Origin: Dokdonella koreensis DS-123
GTDB taxonomy: Bacteria > Pseudomonadota > Gammaproteobacteria > Xanthomonadales > Rhodanobacteraceae
Assembly: GCF_001632775.1 (NCBI RefSeq)
Contig: NZ_CP015249.1
Location: 2,088,686-2,152,685, forward strand
Direction: 5' to 3'
Length of the DNA: 64,000 nt
Shown here piece after piece: positions 59,879 through 64,000 of this stretch. The translations under genes were made by a program, and so were the position numbers. Numbering within the stretch: the first letter of the stretch is position 1; each line of letters starts with the position of its first letter. Below the pieces are notes generated by a model that worked only from the letters and a program-made list of their open reading frames with translations, had not been told where the DNA came from and ran no database searches.

Positions 59879-62257
59879 ATGCGCAGTCATCCGTACATAC
59901 GCTCGAGCTCGAATTCCCCGAGACGCCTGCTGACCACCGCGATCGGCGTGGCCTTTGCGTCCACCGCCTTCGGTGCACTGGCGGCATCCGAGGCGCAGCC
60001 GGCCGAAGGCGATGCGGATGCATCCAGCAGTGCGGACGCCGAGCAGCTCGATACCGTCAACGTGCGCGGCGAGGCGCTCAAGAAGCCGTCCTCGTCCAAG
60101 TACACCGAGCTGGTGCGCGACACGCCGCAGAGCATCACCGTGGTGCCGCAGAAGATCATCGCCGAGCAGAACCTGCTGACGCTGCGCGACATCCTGAGCA
60201 CCCTGCCGGGCATCACCTTCGGCGCCGGCGAGGGCGGCGGCGGCTACGGTGACAGCATCAACCTGCGCGGCTTCACCGGCGGCAACGACATCACCGTCGA
60301 CGGCGTGCGCGACAGCGCGCAGTACACGCGCTCGGATCCGTTCAATCTGGAGGCGGTCGAGCTGGTCAACGGTGCCAATTCGGCCTATGCCGGCGCGGGC
60401 TCGGTCGGCGGCTCGATCAACCTGGTCAGCAAGGCCGCCCGCGAAGGTGATTCGACGACGATCGCCGGTGGCCTCGGCAGCGACAGCTACCGCCGCCTGA
60501 CGCTGGACACGAACCACCAGTTCGGCGAGACGACCGCGTTCCGCCTCAACCTCATGGGTCACCACAACGACGTCCCGGGTCGCGACCACGAGAAGTTCGA
60601 GCGCTGGGGCTTCGCGCCGTCGATCGCCTTCGGCCTGGGCACCGACACCCAGGTCACGCTGAGCTACCTGCACCAGAAGGACGACAACATCCCGCAGTAC
60701 GGCGTGCCGTACTACAACGGCGGTCCGCTGCCGGGTGTGGACTCGTCGAACTACTACGGCTACCACAACGTCGACAAGCAGGACATCACCACCGACGCGT
60801 TCACCGCGATCATCGATCACCGCTTCAGCGAGAACCTGGCGCTGCGCAACCTCTCGCGCGTGCAGCAGGTCGACCAGAAGACGATCGTCGACGCCGTGCA
60901 GGGCGTGTGGTGCATGCCCAACAACCTGACCCCGACCGGCACGCCGTGCACGTCCGGCACCGGCGCCAGCCAGATCGTCGTGCCGATCGGCGGATACCTG
61001 CCGAGCGGCCCGCGCGGCTACGTGCGCGACACCACCAACGACACGCTCTACAACCAGACCGATTTCACCTTCGATTTCGCCACCGGTCCGGTCGCCCACA
61101 CACTGGTCGCGGGCGTCTCGTTCCTGCACGAGAAGTTCGACCTCGATACCGGCTCGGTCTTCCGCAACGCCGACGGCAGCAATCCTTTCGTCGCGCCGGA
61201 ACACCTGCCGTTCATGGATCTGTACAACCCCGACTCGTTCTACACCGGGCCGTACAACTACTTCCGTACCGGCAAGACCCGCGGCGAGCTGGACAACCGC
61301 GCCGTCTACGCGTTCGACACGATCAAGTTCAACGAACAGTGGCAGCTCAGCCTCGGCGCCCGCTACGAGCGCAACGAGGGCACCTCAACGGCCTATACGG
61401 TCTCCACGACGCCGGGCAGCATCGGCCAGATCACCGGTGCCGCCGCGCCGCTGGACAACGACGACAACCTGTTCTCGTTCCGCGGTGGCCTGGTCTACAA
61501 GCCGGTCGAGAACGGTACCGTGTACCTGGCCTACTCCAACTCCAAGACGCCGTCGAAGGCGTCGGTCAACGGCTCGTGCACGGTCGGCGGCGCCACCGGC
61601 GCCGGCAACTGCAACGTCGATCCGGAGACCGCGGTCAACTACGAGCTCGGTACCAAGTGGGACTTCCTCGACGGCGCGCTGTCGCTGACCGGCTCGGTGT
61701 TCCGCAACGACCGCAAGAACTACCGCGTCAACGATCCCGATCCGCTCAACCCGACCGGCGAGCAGGCGCTCGACGGCCAGGCGCGCGTGGACGGCATCCT
61801 GCTCGGCATCAGCGGCAAGATCACCGATGCGTGGTCGGTCTACGCCAACTACGCGCGCCTGGACAGCGAGGTGCTGCAGGGCGTGTCGGACTTCTCGGCC
61901 GGCGAGGGCCAGGACTGGACGCGCGGCGACCGCCTGACCAATACGCCGGAGAACTCGCTGAGCCTGTGGACGACCTACCAGGTCGCCGACTGGCAGTTCG
62001 GCTATGGCGCCACCTACCAGGGCAAGATCTGGCTGACCCAGCACAGCGCCGCCAATCCGGACGGTCCGCTGGTGACGGCGCCGGACTACTGGGTGCACCG
62101 CGCGATGGTGGCCTGGCGCGTCAACCGCAACTTCAATCTCCAGCTCAACGTCAACAACCTGACCGACAAGGAGTACTACACCCGGATCCGCAACAACGGC
62201 TGGGCGACCCCGGGCGATGGACGCTCCTATGTACTGACGGCGACCTACGGGTTCTGA
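59879..62257 (+). CDS. TonB-dependent siderophore receptor (Fiu/PiuA-like)
   Basis: 792 residues. Arg-rich N-terminus with a signal peptide (LLTTAIGVAFASTAFGALAA) then an acidic spacer. TonB box-like LDTVNV at about 58-62. The plug domain is clear (DTPQSITVVPQKIIAEQNLL, TLRDILSTLPGITFGAGEGG, NLRGFTGGNDITVDGVRD, and SVGGSINLVSKA), followed by the 22-strand barrel that ends in TATYGF, with a terminal Phe as in outer-membrane proteins. Catecholate receptors such as Fiu/PiuA are the nearest match. Regulated by the Fur-like promoter; piuC follows the terminator. Confidence 0.92.
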   Translation: MRSHPYIRSSSNSPRRLLTTAIGVAFASTAFGALAASEAQPAEGDADASSSADAEQLDTVNVRGEALKKPSSSKYTELVRDTPQSITVVPQKIIAEQNLLTLRDILSTLPGITFGAGEGGGGYGDSINLRGFTGGNDITVDGVRDSAQYTRSDPFNLEAVELVNGANSAYAGAGSVGGSINLVSKAAREGDSTTIAGGLGSDSYRRLTLDTNHQFGETTAFRLNLMGHHNDVPGRDHEKFERWGFAPSIAFGLGTDTQVTLSYLHQKDDNIPQYGVPYYNGGPLPGVDSSNYYGYHNVDKQDITTDAFTAIIDHRFSENLALRNLSRVQQVDQKTIVDAVQGVWCMPNNLTPTGTPCTSGTGASQIVVPIGGYLPSGPRGYVRDTTNDTLYNQTDFTFDFATGPVAHTLVAGVSFLHEKFDLDTGSVFRNADGSNPFVAPEHLPFMDLYNPDSFYTGPYNYFRTGKTRGELDNRAVYAFDTIKFNEQWQLSLGARYERNEGTSTAYTVSTTPGSIGQITGAAAPLDNDDNLFSFRGGLVYKPVENGTVYLAYSNSKTPSKASVNGSCTVGGATGAGNCNVDPETAVNYELGTKWDFLDGALSLTGSVFRNDRKNYRVNDPDPLNPTGEQALDGQARVDGILLGISGKITDAWSVYANYARLDSEVLQGVSDFSAGEGQDWTRGDRLTNTPENSLSLWTTYQVADWQFGYGATYQGKIWLTQHSAANPDGPLVTAPDYWVHRAMVAWRVNRNFNLQLNVNNLTDKEYYTRIRNNGWATPGDGRSYVLTATYGF

Positions 62258-62288
62258 CCCGCCGGCTGCGGAACGGCGTAAAGTCCGA

Positions 62289-62316
62289 CCCCGCCGCGTG
62301 AGCGGCGGGGTTTTTT
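62289..62316 (+). terminator. Rho-independent terminator of the receptor gene
   Basis: CCCCGCCGC (62289-62297), loop GTGA, GCGGCGGGG (62302-62310), then TTTTTT. A perfect 9-bp stem, 32 bases after the stop. Confidence 0.92.
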
Positions 62317-62337
62317 CTTCGAGTCGGGGGCATCGCG

Positions 62338-63024
62338 ATGCTGCTGCACATTCCCGGCGTGCTCGACGCCGACCAGGTCGATCATTTCCGGCAACGGCTC
62401 CAGGAGGCGAACTGGAGCGATGGGCGGATCACGGCCGGCTACCAGTCGGCCAAGGCCAAGCACAACCTGCAACTGGCCGAAACCGATCCGGCGGCGCGCG
62501 AGCTCGGCGGCATCGTGCTCGACGCATTGGCGAAGAACCCGACGTTCTTCGCCGGCGCACTGCCGCTCAAGATCTACCCGCCGCTGTTCAACGCCTATGC
62601 CGGCGGCCAGTCGTTCGGCTACCACGTGGACAACGCGGTCCGCTACGACCGGACCGTGCAGCCGCCGCGCCCGGTGCGGACCGACCTTTCGGCCACGCTG
62701 TTCCTCTGCGATCCGGATGCCTACGACGGCGGCGACCTCGTGATCGAGGACACCTACGGCACGCACAGCGTCAAGTTGCCGGCCGGCGATCTCGTCCTGT
62801 ACCCGGGCACCAGCCTGCATCAGGTGCAGCCGGTGACGCGCGGTACCCGCCTGGCCTCGTTCTTCTGGATCCAGAGCATGATCCGCGAGGATGCGCGGCG
62901 CCGGCTGCTGTTCGAGCTGGACGTGTCGATCCAGCAACTGACCGCACGCATTCCGGATGCGCCGGAGCTGATCCAGCTGACCGGCATCTACCACAACCTG
63001 CTGCGGCAGTGGACCGATGTCTGA
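62338..63024 (+). CDS. piuC: Fe(II)/2-oxoglutarate PKHD-type hydroxylase (PiuC/YbiX)
   Basis: 228 residues. PKHD family dioxygenase ([20 protein letters not shown]). Iron ligands H96-x-D98 ([14 protein letters not shown]) and H161 ([12 protein letters not shown]), with R171 for 2-oxoglutarate; [13 protein letters not shown] is diagnostic. Products accompany catecholate siderophore receptors in pseudomonads and xanthomonads, where a Sel1 protein follows, exactly as here. Substrate unknown. Overlaps the next gene by 8 bases. Confidence 0.93.
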   Translation: MLLHIPGVLDADQVDHFRQRLQEANWSDGRITAGYQSAKAKHNLQLAETDPAARELGGIVLDALAKNPTFFAGALPLKIYPPLFNAYAGGQSFGYHVDNAVRYDRTVQPPRPVRTDLSATLFLCDPDAYDGGDLVIEDTYGTHSVKLPAGDLVLYPGTSLHQVQPVTRGTRLASFFWIQSMIREDARRRLLFELDVSIQQLTARIPDAPELIQLTGIYHNLLRQWTDV

Positions 63025-63718
63025 GGCGCCGGCCGATGCCGCCGCCGTCGCGCGGCGCTTGCGGGAGGCGGCACGCGACGGCGACGTCGCCGCGCAGTAC
63101 CTGCTCGGCCAGATGCACCTGGAGGGGCGTGGCGTGGCGCTCGATCCGCAGGAAGGCCTGCACTGGTATCAGCTGGCCGCCAGTGCCGGGCACGCGCTGG
63201 CGATGAACATGGTCGGGCGCTGCCACGAGCTGGGTCGCGGCACGCCGGTCAACCTGGAGCTGGCCGCCGCCTGGTATCGCCGCGCCGCCGAGTGCGGCCT
63301 GGACTGGGGCCAGTACAACTACGCGCAGCTGCTGGCGAAAGGACGCGGCGTGCCCGAGGATCGGGCGCGTGCCCTGGCGCTGTATCGCCTGGCGGCCGGA
63401 CAGGGGCATGCCAAGTCGATGAACCTGGTCGGCCGCCACTACGACGAGGGCTGGCTGGTCGAGCGCGATCCGGCGGCGGCGCGCGACTGGTACCGGCGCG
63501 CCGCCGAGGGCGGCGACTTCCGCGGCCAATGCAGCTATGCCTCGGTGCTGGCCCTGGCCGGCGAGATCGACGAGGCCGTGGCCTGGCTGCGCAAGGCGGC
63601 ACAAACCGCGACGCCGGCCTTCCTCGACCAGCTCAAGGCCAGCCTCGCCGGGTCGCCGATCGCGTCGCTGCGGGCGCTCGGCGCGACGCTGCCGGACGGC
63701 GCGGCGGCCGTCGGCTGA
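63017..63718 (+). CDS. Sel1-repeat (TPR-like) protein
   Basis: 233 residues, starting 8 bases before the piuC stop. Sel1 repeats of about 36 residues: [80 protein letters not shown] and [20 protein letters not shown]. Cytoplasmic, no signal peptide. A Sel1 gene at this position next to piuC is also seen in Pseudomonas. Function unknown, probably a scaffold. Confidence 0.88.
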   Translation: MSEAPADAAAVARRLREAARDGDVAAQYLLGQMHLEGRGVALDPQEGLHWYQLAASAGHALAMNMVGRCHELGRGTPVNLELAAAWYRRAAECGLDWGQYNYAQLLAKGRGVPEDRARALALYRLAAGQGHAKSMNLVGRHYDEGWLVERDPAAARDWYRRAAEGGDFRGQCSYASVLALAGEIDEAVAWLRKAAQTATPAFLDQLKASLAGSPIASLRALGATLPDGAAAVG

Positions 63719-63763
63719 TACCATCGTGCACTTTGCGCGGCCGCCATGCCGCAGGAGTGCGTG

Positions 63764-64000
63764 ATGGGGGATTGGGTCGAGGTCTGCACGACCTTCGAGT
63801 TGCTGCCGGGCGAGTTTCGCGTGGCCTGGGACGGCGACACGGCCATCGCCGTGTTCAACGTCGACGGCCAGTTCTACGCGATCGAGGACGTCTGCCCGCA
63901 TGATGGCGGCGAGCTGGCCGGCGGTGTCGTCGAGGGCTTCCAGGTGGAGTGCCCGCGCCACGGCGCGCGCTTCGACCTGCGCACCGGCGACGTGCTGTGC
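63764..64000 (+). CDS. Rieske-type [2Fe-2S] ferredoxin, truncated by window end
   Basis: 79 residues are visible from ATG 63764, placed after an AGGAG site (an in-frame ATG at 63746 is an alternative). Rieske ligands are present: C-x-H in VCPHDGGEL and C-x2-H in ECPRHGARFD, in the arrangement of the ferredoxin subunits of non-heme oxygenases. The frame is open to the window end. In xanthomonads such a gene can follow the suf/iron genes. Confidence 0.88.
   Translation, partial: MGDWVEVCTTFELLPGEFRVAWDGDTAIAVFNVDGQFYAIEDVCPHDGGELAGGVVEGFQVECPRHGARFDLRTGDVLC

Overview
The window is about 70% GC, densely coded and fully bacterial. Gene content and order (infA-aat, trxB, ftsK-lolA-rarA-serS, scpA-scpB-rluB, smc-zipA, purN-purM / DUF2066-perM-hda, murU-amgK, sufR-B-C-D-S) fit a Lysobacterales (Xanthomonadales) gammaproteobacterium, most likely of the Rhodanobacteraceae/Dokdonella type. 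The lineage call is inferred from gene order and protein style; no rRNA is present.

Layout. 1-6.3 kb: partial Fsr-type MFS exporter with a divergent AraC regulator, then infA, aat, a FemAB-like acyltransferase, trxB and alanine dehydrogenase. 6.3-17.5 kb: ftsK, lolA, a periplasmic-TPR/PAS membrane protein, four small uncharacterised exported proteins (one CsgG-like), rarA and dacB. 17.6-25 kb: a large exported subtilase, serS, a LysR/ArsC-like pair and a second CsgG-like gene ending in a strong terminator. 25.0-25.6 kb: a gene-free block built of nested inverted repeats. 25.6-36 kb: chromosome organisation genes (rluB-scpB-scpA; divergent yciI-bolA-PPIase-smc-zipA) and a DUF3108 protein. 36-41 kb: accessory insertion with a small exported protein and a 1297-residue Ig-repeat protein ending in a gluzincin-like domain with an altered active site. 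41-48 kb: purN-purM, DUF2066, a CDP-alcohol phosphatidyltransferase, perM, hda, murU-amgK. 48-54.8 kb: the suf Fe-S operon behind a promoter carrying two dyads, with a LprI-like gene inserted and ending in GNAT and Fur-like genes. 54.8-64 kb: an iron island with two Fur-box-like palindromes: PepSY, DUF2271, DUF4198, ApbE, a membrane flavoreductase, a TonB-dependent siderophore receptor, PiuC, a Sel1 protein and a Rieske ferredoxin cut by the window end.

The most interesting unit is the 54.8-63.7 kb island. The small DUF2271 protein carries a clear ApbE flavinylation motif (D93-G-V-T-G-A-T99) and sits with its FMN transferase, a membrane protein with histidines flanking its helices, and a cytoplasm-facing NADPH flavoreductase. 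Together with the outer-membrane siderophore receptor this reads as a trans-membrane electron route for periplasmic reduction of ferric siderophores.

Two conserved genes (infA and rarA) each lack one base in a C-run, which looks more like consensus-sequence error than biology. Most other genes are intact, and many neighbours overlap by 1-4 bases (ATGA, GTGA or TGATG), indicating tightly coupled operons.
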